Positions 43,602 through 55,305 of a stretch of DNA of 64,000 bases are shown piece by piece. The translations under genes and the position numbers were made by a program. The notes below the pieces were generated by a model. That model did no database searches. It was not told the DNA's origin and saw nothing but the letters and a program-made list of their open reading frames with translations. Positions within the stretch are counted from its first letter, which is position 1; each line of letters opens with the position of its first letter. The DNA comes from Strigamia acuminata (Eukaryota; Arthropoda; Chilopoda; Geophilomorpha; Linotaeniidae). Location of the stretch: NCBI GenBank assembly GCA_949358305.1, contig OX442314.1, forward strand, positions 24,669,060-24,733,059, in the 5' to 3' direction.

Positions 43602-44428
43602 GTGATTTCTAAAACATATTAACCAAGTTTAGCTAGTTAATTTTATAACCTTATCAATCTCATCAAACAGGTTTGATATAATTACTTTCCCTTCCAAAGA
43701 TTTATGTGTACTAAAATAAAGCTTTTCTAGTAACAAAATAACAAAGTGTAAAGTTGAAATGATGCTTCTACCGGCTGGAACAGAATAAACAAGTCATGAA
43801 AAAGAAGCCACAAAATAATAAACTCTGCCCATCCACACACTTTTCGCAATGAAACCCACAGAAATCCGGCATCTAGTTAAAATTAATAAAGAAACAAACT
43901 ACCGTAAAGCTTTGATAATTTTGTGCATGTACATTGAGGATGCAGTAAAAGAGCTTTCGTGGTAATAAAAACGATACGCTCATTGACCTCCTCCATCATC
44001 ATCAAGCTGTTTGCATCGCAATCATCAGGACAGTTATCTGTTCTCAGTTTATTATTGAATAAATTTAATTAAATACCAAATTTCTGCATGTGTTAGTCAA
44101 TAAATCCTGTCCATTCTGATAATTTGATACCTTATGGAGTTTGTTACAAAGCAGAAAAATGTAACAAAATTAAGCAGAAGTGCATAGAGCCATTAAGAGA
44201 AGAGATGGAGCCCCAAACAAGTCGCAAATGTGTAAGAATAAAATCCATAAATGCGATAATGCTATAAATCTTTTACCATTTATTATTTACATTGCAGATT
44301 TCATACAAAATATTACTCAAAAGATAATTTAAATGAAGTAAATAGTAATAAAAGCTATACGAATATAATATTTAGAAGACCTTTGAGCTGCGGCCCCAAG
44401 CCAAGTGTCCCTGTTACTGCTAGTTATA
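43602..44428. other. Anonymous AT-rich intergenic DNA
   Basis: No gene recognised. Confidence 0.4.
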
Positions 44429-44430
44429 TA

Positions 44431-44796
44431 CTCAAACCCATCATAAGAGTGGCCTACTTTCCATTGGCCCAGCCTCATAACTCCTAACTGTGGACTGTGT
44501 GCTACCACCAGTTTTGTTTTTAATTTCTTTGATTACTTAATAATTGAAACGATGTAATGTTATTTGTATTTTATAAGAAAATGTTTTTTCAATTCATAAA
44601 CTAAAGATTTAAGATGTTTATATTTCAATATTCATGTTTACCGGTATTCAGTTTATCGCTTGCTTTGTCAGGAAAGCAAACAATTTTCTAACAATAGGTA
44701 ATCGATTACAATGTCTGTAGATTGTAATGCAATTCTCGTGTTTGGGTGAAATGGCTCGGCCAATGAAAAATAGGCCACTCTTATGGTGAGACAGAG
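44431..44796. mobile_element. TA-flanked MITE, type K copy 2
   Basis: The left end CTCAAACCCATCATAAGAGT and the inverted right end ACTCTTATGGTGAGACAGAG share GGCCTA just inside and are flanked by TA (44429-44430, 44797-44798). Internal GGTAATCGATTACAATGTC and GTAATGCAATTCTCGTGTTT match copy 1 (10643-11064). The outer ends differ from copy 1, so the two are related subfamilies. Confidence 0.7.
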
Positions 44797-44798
44797 TA

Positions 44799-45971
44799 TA
44801 GACATTAAGTCAAGAAATCAATGTTAAAAAATTAACTCATCCACCTTAATTTGAAATATCTTTGAGATGACTTATCACAGAGAAATAAAATGATATGTAG
44901 AATAAAACCCTGTTGTAGAAAATCCAACGTAGTTGATTAGTTTGCAAACAGTTTTCAAGTGTGCAGCACTGAACAACTTCGTACGGCGACACGATTGTCC
45001 AATAACGGTCACAGTTCAATAACGACAACAGACCAAGTGGCTTGAGTAGATAAAAAGTGCTGACTGATCCGGTTTTGTCCTCACAACAGGACAACTTCAG
45101 CAGCTGGTTCAAATTAATGCGACTATCTGCCACAGGTTGGACATCGGATGAAGCGGATGTTTTAACCGACCACCTGGGTATTATATTGACCTTGTGGGAC
45201 TTGCAGGCTACAATATCACGATCGATGGGCTGATTAGGGAGTGGCGCCTTCTAACCCAACCATAATGAAGACCAATATCGTGTTTCCTTCATTTCTTAAT
45301 GTGTAGTGGCATCCATCTAGCCAGTGGTTAACCAATGAAACACGTTGGAAACAAAATCAATGTGTTGATTTGCGACAGCACGATTGAAAGAAATTAGAGC
45401 ACTAACCTAGGTTTAGCTTGTCAAAGATTTATGTGAAATTTTGACAACGCAAATGAAATGATAATAATCATCGCATAAATCAGCATTATCCTATCACTAA
45501 CTATCGAGTTAAAATGCTGCGCAATCGTAGATGCATTAAAAAATCATTTATCTCACGTTTATCTCACTTAAACAGGTCTAAGATAAATGTTTTAGACCAC
45601 TTAGTACACAGTTTGCAGCAGGTGCTTTTCCCTTTCAATTATGACATTTTTTACACTATATTTAGTGAAGGTAAAAGTTTTAAAGTTTGGGTTGCGGTTG
45701 AAGTTTCATGTCATAGTTATAAAATTAGACTTAACCTTATACATGTCACGTGATTACCGAAACTAGTATTGTCTTGTTAGCATAAAAGGGGAGAATTCTT
45801 GTTTTTAAATGTTTTAATATAAAACTGCAACTTTATTATTGTGAATTTACTGTAAATGAATTCAAAGCAAAAACAATTAGATAAACCGTAACATGTGCTC
45901 TGCGCGTGAATGAAGCGGAGAATTCAAAATGGCGGCGACAGAGATCATTGATTATCCAAATTTTTAATCAG
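44799..45971. other. Anonymous intergenic DNA
   Basis: Short frames at 44846-45133 (minus) and 45514-45753 (plus) show no domain. Confidence 0.4.
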
Positions 45972-46118
45972 TGACGTAAATAGTGGAAAACTACCGGACT
46001 GGCTACGCTATTTTCAGAAATAGTGTAAGCTCCGGTGGAGTTATAAGTTTTCCACTATACTTATAGGCATAACGAGGGTTTTTATAGAGAAAAGTACCTG
46101 CCGCAAACTGTGTAATGT
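45972..46118. repeat. Dispersed repeat shared with 28717-28832
   Basis: GGCTACGCTATTTTCAGAAA, TTTTCCACTATACTTATAGG and AAAGTACCTGCCGCAAACTG occur in the same order as at 28717-28832. The end CCGCAAACTGTGTA suggests a TA-target relative of the GAGAGTTTGC family. Confidence 0.55.
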
Positions 46119-46677
46119 CCACAAATTTTGAGTTTTACAATTAGAAATTATCCAAACTCAAATTTAAACAACCTTTTTGAATAAACTCCTTATTCTGTTC
46201 TCACAGTTCTCATTAACTCGTGATAATCCATTTTTCACACATAATCCTAGTCTAAACCAACCGTCACCTTTAATACTTTAATTTACCAGGCAAACAGTTG
46301 TGAAACAAATTCAAATTATTTTAATTAACCAATAAAAGCCACTGTAGCCCAGTAAACCCGAGAACCACACCATACTCGGCTTTCATTCCATTGCACGCAT
46401 CAACGCAAATTTTGTATTACAATCCTTAAACAGGAGGTTAGAGATTTTAACGGATGATCGCATGTGGTGTTGCCGGTTGGCGGTTTGCCGATCGGCTTTT
46501 TTCTCTTGCAGCTGATGAAAAATGGTTCTTACAATAGGGGAATGCGAATCAAACCATAAATCACAATCTGCCTGCAACTATATAATTGGAGTTAAACGTA
46601 TTAACTCAAGCCAAATTAAGCGAAGCCAACAAATTCTTCCTTCGGAAAATTGTTTCTTCTAGCTTTAAGATAGAAAT
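46119..46677. other. Anonymous intergenic DNA
   Basis: No supported gene. Confidence 0.4.
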
Positions 46678-46685
46678 ATCTAGAT

Positions 46686-46994
46686 CAGGGTTTCCCAAAC
46701 GGTGAGGCGCGCCTCACTGGTGGGGCGCGAGCTGATTATTGGTGGGGCGCACCCATCATACATGCCTACATAAAACAAGCTTATTTTGCAAACTTTTATA
46801 AATTTTTAACCAAAATTATATAAAATTATATAAAAAATTATACACAGTTTTATGCAAATTTATATTAAAATTTCTTTTTTTCTTTTTAGTAGTATATTTT
46901 TTAAAAATTTAATGCACTGGTAGATGAAGTGGGGCGCAGAAAATCGCCTTGCTTAAAAAGTGGGGCGCGATGCTAAAAAGTTTGGGAACCCCTG
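46686..46994. mobile_element. hAT-type MITE, perfect 8-bp target duplication
   Basis: CAGGGTTTCCCAAACGGTGA on the left and AAAAGTTTGGGAACCCCTG on the right are inverted hAT ends. ATCTAGAT lies on both sides (46678-46685, 46995-47002). Interior GTGGGGCGC phrases recur near both ends. The CAGGGGTTCCCAAACTTTTT theme is typical of Charlie-like hAT elements. 309 bp, non-coding. Confidence 0.92.
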
Positions 46995-47002
46995 ATCTAG
47001 AT

Positions 47003-48193
47003 GTAGCCAGTACTAACCATTTATTTTCTATACTCATTTCAAATGGGTACGTCGGCTTGTAAGCGTCGGCCTGTGTATTTACGCCAAAATTTTAATGATT
47101 AACGATGACTAAGTACCTTTTTTCCCCATTTTATTTCTATTAAATTCCAATCCATTAATGGCAATTGAAAGAATTTTTTTTTTAAATCTGATTTTTTTTC
47201 TTACATTGACACACATTGTAACTAATGGCCAATAATGAATGCCTTTTATGCTGGTTTCCCACTTGACTGAAACAATGCAGAAAGTCTTTTGTTTACTGCC
47301 CACGTTTCCATCTGCTATGACATCACAATTGAATAGAATTCGTATGTTTTCTGCCCACTTTTCTGCCATACAAGAACCAACAAAAGAAAAGATGAATTTC
47401 CACCTCTGAAAATGTTCTGCTACAGAAACCTTTCTGTCGTCTCATTCAGTTAAGTGGCAACCCAGCATTAGCCAATCAAGAAACTTCACACACCACTATT
47501 AAAATTCAAATCTTGCTATCACAAACACGAGTTGGCGGGAATTGAAATGATTCTGATTGACTACAAGCAATGCTCGCTGCGTTGCGTTGAACTTCAACTT
47601 CAAGTTGACGTTCGAATTAACATCTGCCTGACGTAATTTTGATATTGCAAAGACACAGCCAGCTTGTGTTGCGTCATGTTTCAGAGCATTGCGTTCAGTG
47701 TGAGCACACTTGTGAACCCACCATTACAGTAATGTCGAAGTGAGAAAGCAACAGCAACTCGTTTCATTGCTCAGAATGATAAAACAGAACTCAAGACGCT
47801 CAGGTATAAAAATATGTACGACTGAGAAGCAACCTGATGACCATCTGAAGGTGGACTGGAAGCCCTCATTTGGTTTTTGTATGCCAGCAGTGCAAATATT
47901 GTTATTATCAAAATCTGACTGAAGTAAAAATAAAATTTTAATAGTAGATTGGCCAACAGAAAATTCTTAAGCTGCAAAAGTTACTGGACTGCAAAGTACG
48001 AACAATGTAATTCAAACAGTGCGAAAACCCCAATGCTGCAAGAAGGGCTCGGCTGCGATGCATTAACAACAGGTGCGTTCAATCTGGTGAACTACAAGTG
48101 CCTCTTATTACTTTCTTTCCTTTTGCTCCTTTTGGTCAGCGGATATGACGTAAGAAATCTCATTGCTTGCAAAAGAAAAGTTCCAAAAAGTAC
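47003..48193. other. Intergenic DNA with possible degraded MITE
   Basis: 47560-47725 carries GCTTGTGTTGCGTCATGTTT and GTGTGAGCACACTTGTGAAC, echoes of the right end of the element at 57460-57885. No gene supported. Confidence 0.35.
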
Positions 48194-48434
48194 CTTGACC
48201 CCCCCCGCGAACCTAACCTTACTGGTTTTTTGATGCAAACCACTTTTTTGAGCCGGCTTGTCGCGGTAAATCTTCTTGCGTCACTAAAACTTAGCAATTG
48301 CTAAAATGTCGCGTCGCTAAAACGTGTCGATCACTACTGGAAAATTACCTTATTGTCGCTAAAACGTGATCGCTAAAATGGAACTTTTTTTGTAAAAATC
48401 GCTAAAATGAGCGTCACTAAAATGACTATAACCG
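48194..48434. mobile_element. C-type element (TCGCTAAAATG family), partial copy
   Basis: The core CGCGAACCTAACCTTACTGG, then TTTTTTGATGCAAACCAC and TTTTTTGAGCCGGCTTGTCG, is shared with 51110-51180. It is followed by at least six TCGCTAAAA-type units and the same end ATGACTATAACCG. The left half is missing. It abuts a scrap of type A (48440-48475). Confidence 0.65.
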
Positions 48435-48439
48435 ATTCT

Positions 48440-48475
48440 GAGTGTCTCAGCTGCGGCTACTATTCGAGGGCGGCA
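48440..48475. repeat. Type A MITE scrap
   Basis: AGTGTCTCAGCTGCGGCTAC, then TATTCGAGGGCGGC, matches the right part of type A elements. Confidence 0.6.
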
Positions 48476-49706
48476 GGTAAAAATCTGAAATAAAGCTTTA
48501 AGCTTTAAGCAGAAACCACCGAAGAATAGGTTTAAATTTTAAAGAAATAGCATAAAGTTAGAATTAAAAATAACTTTTAAAATATTTGTATATTTGTTGT
48601 ATTCCACAGTAAACCGCTAGTTATTCTTTAAAATGAAATCTCAATCACTTACCAAAGCAATCGAATCGGATGCAAAAGTTTTCAAGAAGGAGAAAAAATA
48701 TCCACAATGAAATTGTGAGACCATAGTAGAAAAGAGCTTTATTTCTTAATCGAATGCCGTTGTCTACTCATCAGCTTTAACAAAACTCAAACCAGAAAGC
48801 TTAATGGACTTTTCTCTTCTCCACTTTCAAATCAATTGTAAAACTTTGCATTTTTTTTTCCACTCTCCTAACTTTTTTAACGCACTAGCTAATTCTAATA
48901 AATTTTAAATCAAGAAAACTAAAAGGACTAACGGAATGAAGAAAAAAATCACTTTAGCAACTAGAATTATATCAAATTTATAAATTTATAAATTTATAAA
49001 ATGAACCGATCACTAAAATGATCAGTTGCTAAAATGACGTCGCTAACCTGAAATCGCTAAAGTGAACCAGGTTCCATAATAAAAGTGTTTTTAAAAACTA
49101 TTCAATACTTTTAAAGCTGCTTCTTTCAGGGTTCTCATTGCTTAAACCACCGCCATTTACTAATTAAAAATTATCTCCACAGCATGCTCTACAAATTGCT
49201 GTAGATACAGTTAGCAACACAAGTATAGAATCTCCTTCAATTCGCTACAAGTGTAACTACCGGTAAATAATTCTCCAATTAAAATCATACCTACCAAACA
49301 ACAATAGCTGCATTCAAAGTTAGTAGCTGCATTCAAAAAGTCTAAAACGACTCGTTTCTGTCGTTTCGTGTTGATACGTGTAACGTCATTCCCATGTTTC
49401 AATCGGTTTTTTTCCGTTCACAACATTACAGCTAATCGTCGAATTTTGGGCACATTGATGTGTCCACAGGTTTGGTGCAAGTGCCAGCGCATCGTTCAAT
49501 CGTGCCTAAAATAATGTGGCATTCTAACCTACCTAACCTGTCCTAGCCTATCCTTGATGCCACAGAAGATGCTTTGAGAATAAAAAAACTCTCAAACATG
49601 TAGAAAATGTAAAACAGGATACTGCTACCTGTCAATAAGAATTTTGAACCAAAGCATTTTCCTCTGTCAATAGACACTGCATATAATAAAAGTAGAAAAC
49701 TTGTAA
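48476..49706. other. Intergenic DNA with C-type and E-type scraps
   Basis: 49003-49075 carries CACTAAAATGATCAGTTGC and CGCTAACCTG units like the C-type array. At 49320-49400 AGTAGCTGCATTCAAAAAGT and GTGTAACGTCATTCCCAT match one arm of the type E fold-back element. 49521-49557 is a degenerate CCTAA tract. Confidence 0.45.
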
Positions 49707-50075
49707 TACTGTTTTATCTCGAGTAAGAGCCGCGGCTCTCATTCAAAACAGGCATCCTGAGCAGCTGCTCTTAATCGAGGGCAGCTTTTAATCGAGGGCG
49801 GTTCTTATTTCAATTATTTACCATATTTTGATTAAAATTTCACTTTATTCCATTAAAATTTCACTTTTTTCCATTAAAATTTCACTTTTTTTCCATTAAA
49901 ATTTCACTTTTTTCTATTAAAGTTTCAATTTTTTCCATTGAAATTTCACTTTTTTTAAATTTTCAATCTAAATAACCATCATCATCGACGAATTTTTCAT
50001 TAACCGTTTACAATAGCCCTCAAATAGTAACCCAGCTACAAAACGAGGGCGACTCTTAATCGAGAAAATACGGTA
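49707..50075. mobile_element. TACCGTAT-group MITE, type A variant with internal minisatellite
   Basis: The left end TACTGTTTTATCTCGAGTAA and the right end, reversed as TACCGTATTTTCTCGATTAA, flank GAGCCGCGGCTC, ATCGAGGGCAGC and ATCGAGGGCGG phrases. The centre (about 49818-49955) is six copies of a 20-24 bp unit, CCATTAAAATTTCACTTTTT. Same end design as other type A elements but a different core. Confidence 0.7.
49818..49955. repeat. Minisatellite, 20-24 bp unit, about 6 copies
   Basis: Units CCATTAAAATTTCACTTTTT vary in T-run length and by single substitutions. The array lies wholly inside the MITE 49707-50075. Confidence 0.8.
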
Positions 50076-50724
50076 TTTTTGGTTATCCGCCTGAGAATCC
50101 AGATCAAACCTGGAGAAATGCAACTTTGGCTTCAGCATTGAGCAATATTGCACCATAATGAAACTATCAGTCAAAGAATCAATCAAAGTCCCTCTCCCGT
50201 GTGACAGCTTTGAGAAATGCAATACACACTTCAACCGAGTCGATCCGATTTATTAGCAGTGTTGTTGATTAAACATTGCAGTGAAATAGACCATTACACA
50301 GCATTAGCTGCCACACCTGAATAAGCAAATGGTATCATAACCATCCAAATAATGTTGGGATTAAAATTGACCTGTTTATATGGCGCTTAAGAAGGCATTC
50401 ATCAACACTTTCATTTATGCCACATCGATTAAGCACCCAAATTAAATTGGATCAAAAACAATCAATTCGATAACCAAATATTAAATTACCAAACTCCATA
50501 TTGGTTATCTTGGAACAATCAAATATCAACGAAATGAAATTCGTCAAGTGAAAAAGACTCACAGCAATAAAAACAAAACAAATTTTACTGTGCCATAATA
50601 CAGCATTTCTCTAACTATGTAATGTAGCAGACCAGTATCATATTCAGCTGCGGAGAAATTTTGATGAAATTAGGCCTAAGTAACATTTATGTAAAGCGAA
50701 CCCAATTTTATGCAGTTTAGATTA
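50076..50724. other. Anonymous intergenic DNA
   Basis: No supported gene. Confidence 0.4.
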
Positions 50725-51424
50725 TACCGTATTAGCCCGCTTATTGCCGCATGCCGTTGGGCATGGGTTTATCATCTTTTTCAAATCTCGCTCAAAAAGT
50801 CTATACCGGCATGCGTATATAGAGCGAAACATGCCAATAAAAGTGAAAAAACTGTTTTTTTTTTGTTTTTTTGTTTAAAAGAGCCCAGATAAATAATTAT
50901 GTTAAAATTTGGGCCTGAAATTTAACTACTAAATTTTTGGAAAAATTTATAGAAATTTAGGCCAATTTGCTGGATGTACATCATTTTAGCGATTTCATTT
51001 TAGCGATTTCATTTTAGCGACACACCATTTTAGCAAACATGTCATTTTAGCGACACAAAAACCTAGGTTTAATTCCTAAGAAGGGCTAACAAGGGGGGGC
51101 TGCGCCCCCCTTGACCCCCCGCGAACCTAACCTTGCTGGTTTTTTGATGAAAACCACTTTTTTGAGCCGGCTTGTCGCTAAAACCTAGGTTTTTGTGTCG
51201 CTAAAATGACATGTTCGCTAAAATGGAACTTTTTGGGTAAAAATCGCTAAAATGAGCGTCGCTAAAATGACTATAACCGAATTTCCTACATCTTGGACAT
51301 CTAAATATGCGTTATAAGCATGTTTTGGGCTCAAAATTAAAAAAAAAATTCATACTCACTTATATCGGCATGCTGGTATTACTCGCACTATACCGACATG
51401 CGGCAATAAGCGGGTAATACGGTA
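50725..51424. mobile_element. TACCGTAT-group MITE, type B copy 2, split by C-type element
   Basis: TACCGTATTAGCCCGCTTAT on the left and, reversed, TACCGTATTACCCGCTTATT on the right are nearly perfect inverted ends. They carry GCCGCATGCCG and CGACATGCGGC just inside. The interior follows copy 1 (13993-14433) up to GGCCAATTT and resumes at AATTTCCTACATCTTGGAC; the gap is filled by the C-type element. Confidence 0.85.
50969..51279. mobile_element. C-type element (TCGCTAAAATG family), complete, nested in type B
   Basis: Flanked by the direct repeat AATTT (50964-50968, 51280-51284). Inside are a perfect 33-bp inverted repeat (51038-51070 and 51181-51213, starting CATGTCATTTTAGCGACAC) and additional CATTTTAGCGA units outside it on both sides. 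A small hairpin GGGGGGGCTGCGCCCCCC is followed by CCTTGACCCCCCGCGAACC. Non-coding. Superfamily not recognised. Confidence 0.75.
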
Positions 51425-51597
51425 TGAGATTAGATGGGGTTTTCTAAGTTTATTGACTGACACCAAAATATTAAACTTATTCTAAAAATATTATCTTTGC
51501 GTGTCAATAGTAAAGTGACAGACCGGCTGCCCCACAGAGCGGACTTGGTCTGCAGACCTCCACTTTGAGAAGCGCTGTCAAATATCATAGTGTACAC

Positions 51598-51745
51598 TAG
51601 TGATTCCCATACTGGAAGCCGCAGGGTCGCAGCGACTAACATGCAAAGATGCCGTGACTGACCTACATAGGGACTACGACCACCTACAGGGGAGCCGTGA
51701 CAAGTTAACAGGGTGCCGTGAACCAAAAAGGTTTGGTAACCACTA
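51598..51745. mobile_element. hAT-type MITE, 8-bp target duplication
   Basis: TAGTGATTCCCATACTGG and, inverted, TAGTGGTTACCAAACC are the ends. GTGTACAC (51590-51597) and GTGCACAC (51746-51753) are the 8-bp duplication with one difference. The body is a short non-coding stretch with GCCGTGA and GCCGCAGG phrases. The minus frame at 51430-51816 runs across it and is not a gene. Confidence 0.8.
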
Positions 51746-51838
51746 GTGCACACAGCAAAAGTGTGATTCCTGCAACTTTTACACATACATCCTTTGACAA
51801 ACGTAAAAGCTAACAACTAAACTCTATTTAAAGAATTA

Positions 51839-51987
51839 AGGCTCGTTTACATTGTTGCGAAATTTAGCACCATTTCAAGTCTACTCTGAAATTTCGCGTG
51901 CGAAGGGTTGCCACACAAACTTTCATGCGCGAAATTGTCGCGTTCGCGTCAATTCGAACGCAATTTTGCAACAATGTAAACGAGCCT
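51839..51987. mobile_element. PIF/Harbinger-type MITE, TTA target duplication
   Basis: AGGCTCGTTTACATTGTTGC is exactly mirrored on the right, with TTA on both sides (51836-51838, 51988-51990). Sub-terminal GCGAAATTT and GAAATTTCGCG phrases pair further. 149 bp, non-coding. Confidence 0.88.
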
Positions 51988-51990
51988 TTA

Positions 51991-52974
51991 ATCTTACATA
52001 AAACAAGTGTCTTCCGTCAGAACAAGTTCCTCAAATGTAAGAAATGGCACTTGGCACATAGTATCTCACACGGTTGGCACTAAATAAGTAAAGGATTTTT
52101 TTTTTAAATAAAGATTGAATGCGTTGCTAATATGTTATCAGTCACTTGGAACTGCAAAGTGACAAATAAATGAATTGGCTGATCAAAAATTTGAGATAAA
52201 CGAGTGAGAAAAACGAGCCATCTTTATTCTTCTAATAGAGTAGTCGGTAACGTGATAAATAAAGCATGTCCCGTGTAAGAGTTAGTGATTAATTGGTGTT
52301 GCTCATTGCACTTTGCTTGACGTTTTGAACTACGATCTCTTCGCGGCGCTCATACATTTATAACGACAGCATCAATGAATACAGTCTGACACTGATTTAT
52401 ATTCACAACAAACCGACAAAAAAAATCTGAATCAAACAGTTTGTCATCATAGCGATTCAAAAGACACACCCCCCAATGATTTAACATGGAAATCTGAGTA
52501 GACCGACCATATTTTAGAGAAGCCAAGACTGCTGCCAGAAGAAAATACCACGGTATTTTAACCTAACTTAACTTGTGTCCTAACTCATCCTAAATGTGCT
52601 AACAGTCCTTGTTGTAAGCAGAAAACAGGAAGCAGGATGGTTTTACATAGCAATGAATAATTTAAAACGAAGTATTCGCTACTGTCAAGCCAATGCAATG
52701 TGCAAAAATTAGCAATCAGCAACTGGATAACTTATCAAAATCGTCAGGAAAATCTCATAAATATCGATTTCAGTCCTGGAACAGCACAAAATCGTTGCGT
52801 TGCTTGGGAAACTTCATTTAACACTAATTTTTTCCACTAGAGGCTTCTTTTTGTTACAGAAAAGACGGAAGTCCATATTTCCATTGGTCACTTCCAGAAC
52901 GTTTCAAATGAACACGAGGCGGATTTTTCAGAATTTCACAGAACTTCTGGCAAATTTCTTTAAAAACTTTGCTT
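51991..52974. other. Anonymous intergenic DNA with a CCTAA tract
   Basis: 52557-52602 is a degenerate CCTAA-rich stretch. No gene supported. Confidence 0.4.
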
Positions 52975-53235
52975 AATTTCCAAGAAAATATCTAAGATTT
53001 CAAAGATTTTCAAGATTTCAAGGATTTCCAGGATTTCCAGGATTGCCAGGATTTCAAGGATTTACAGAATTTACAGGATTTCATGGATTTTCAGGATTTT
53101 CAAGATTTCAAGAATTTTTAGGATTTTCAGGATTTCAAGGATTTTCAGAATTTCAAGGATTTTCAGGATTTCAAGAATTTTCAGGATTTCATAGATTTCT
53201 AGAATATATGAAATTTCTACAATGTCTGAGATTTC
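52975..53235. repeat. 9-10 bp minisatellite (AGGATTTCA-like)
   Basis: More than 20 imperfect units of GGATTTCAA, GGATTTTCA or GGATTTACA run in series. Because many units are 9 bp, one frame (53043-53321) stays open and would read as a Gly-Phe-Gln/Ser repeat. I regard that as a by-product of the repeat, with no evidence of a gene. Confidence 0.85.
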
Positions 53236-55302
53236 ATGAGATTTCAAAATCTAAAATCTTGGCCCTTACGGTATTTCCAGCACTGACTACTCAATCACCA
53301 TATTTCCACTCTTCAATTTAAAATACAATTTATTATCCAAATTTTACAGACAATTTATTTTTGTACATCATTTAGGAGTTCTTTAAACACACATAGTGGA
53401 AACTGACATCGCCAAGGACTTCATCCGCATTGTGCTAATGGATAGAGTCATTTCTTTTTCTTTGGCATGCTTTTACTGTATACAGGAGGGGCTGGTCGTA
53501 TGGTGTAAGTCAATCAGAATTTAAATTGGTCTGAAAGGGGGGGATTTTCGAAATGGATAGAATCCTATTACAGCCAACTTTTGGAGACAGTTTGAAGTAC
53601 CGCACGGTATAAAACTCGGCCAAAAAGCCATGAAATTGTCAACTTTAATAGTGACTGCATTCATTTAGTCATTTAAATGAGTAGAAATCGCTTCTTAACA
53701 CATAAAACAGCTATGCACAAACCACATAGGCCAGCCACATCGCTTTCTGTGGCTGCAGAGGTCGACCTGGCTAACAATGTTTGGCATCTCATTGATTATA
53801 TAGCAGATTGTTACAAATACATGACTCGCCTTTAACCCAAACATTTATAACTTAAAACTACAAATTAACCAAAACGTGTTTCACAAATACCCTATTACTT
53901 AGCACTTTCCTGGTTTTACATGTCCATCTCGTCCAATTATGTTAATTCTTTAACAACGCCGAAGAACTAGAAATGACGAATAAAAATCCCAATCCTCGCA
54001 ACTGCAAGGCTGCGAAGTGCAAAGCCTTGCAATAGTGGAATTATTGAGATTGAGCCAACTGAATTTTAATACAAAACAACTTATTTTTTCTCTTTTTAAA
54101 TACGATGAAAACTTAAAACGGGGCGCATGAATCAGATTACAGTAGGTAAAAATCCTAAAATGGAACTTCCTCGCCGTCGTTTACACTGTGCCAATGTATA
54201 CCACTCACTCGTGCTATTGTGCACTTCCTTTCCATTGACTAGAACCTCGAGAACTCGAGAAAAGAGTTAAGGGTCAATGAAAGAAATTTATAGTCTAACA
54301 TCTCAACAGGGGGCGCCCAAATGCCATCGCAATGGGAATGTATTGCACATTTAAATGTCTCTTCACTTCACATACCAAAACATCTCCACTCGCGTCTTTA
54401 AAAAAAATATATTTCTATATTTTTTTTTAGATGAAGAAAACGTGCTCACGGTGCACTGATTTCCTTTTCTTTCCCAGCCATACCTCCTCAACGTGTATCC
54501 CTTCGCTTTATACTCCTACACATTGCAGATATAAAATATAAAAAGTGGAGCACGATTTGTCGGTGCATTGACCTAAGACGTTGCATTTGCACTCATCAAT
54601 CAATGACAGTTAATGGAAAGAACCGGCAACTTTTTTTTCTTATATGCCTCCATTTCCCTTCTTCCGTTCCCCGTAGAGAGATTCATCTGGTGGATTATAC
54701 CCGGCTAAAATTCAACTTAACCCTTGAACATCTCAGTATTGAAGACATTTCTCCACTTTCTTCACACACGAGACCTTTTCGAGCATAAAACCTCTATTTG
54801 CTTATCCGTAGAAACCCAGACTCAATTTCAACTATAAAAAGACAAAATCCATTGCAAATCCAAATATATCTTATGACCTCACTAGATGTCATTTATAATG
54901 GTTTGTTTTAGCTCCGAGACGAGTTGATTATATCTCCGATGCATCAGGGTAAAATATAAAACCATTAATTAAAGCGCCATTTAAATTTGTTTTTAGTTCG
55001 CTACTAATTTTATAAAGAGCACTAGTTGTCCAAAAAAAATAATAAAAAATTTTGCACCATCTAGTGGTGGTTTTAAACACTACTGAAAAAAGCTGAAAGC
55101 AGTTAACCGAAGCTCTCTTGACTAATGCAGCAAAGCTAGCTTGGAAGTTAGGCTGGAGTTTCAAGGAGCAGAAAATTTCAGTTTGGAATAATTAATTATA
55201 AAATATAAATAACCAATGACTACAAATTTTACCTGGAATAAACATAGTCACAAAATTTCAGCAAAAAAAAACTGTTGTACGTAAGCACATAAACTTATAG
55301 CC
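53236..55302. other. Anonymous AT-rich intergenic DNA
   Basis: No supported gene. ACTTAAAACGGGGCGCATGA at 54112-54131 echoes type H ends. Confidence 0.4.
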
Positions 55303-55305
55303 TTA

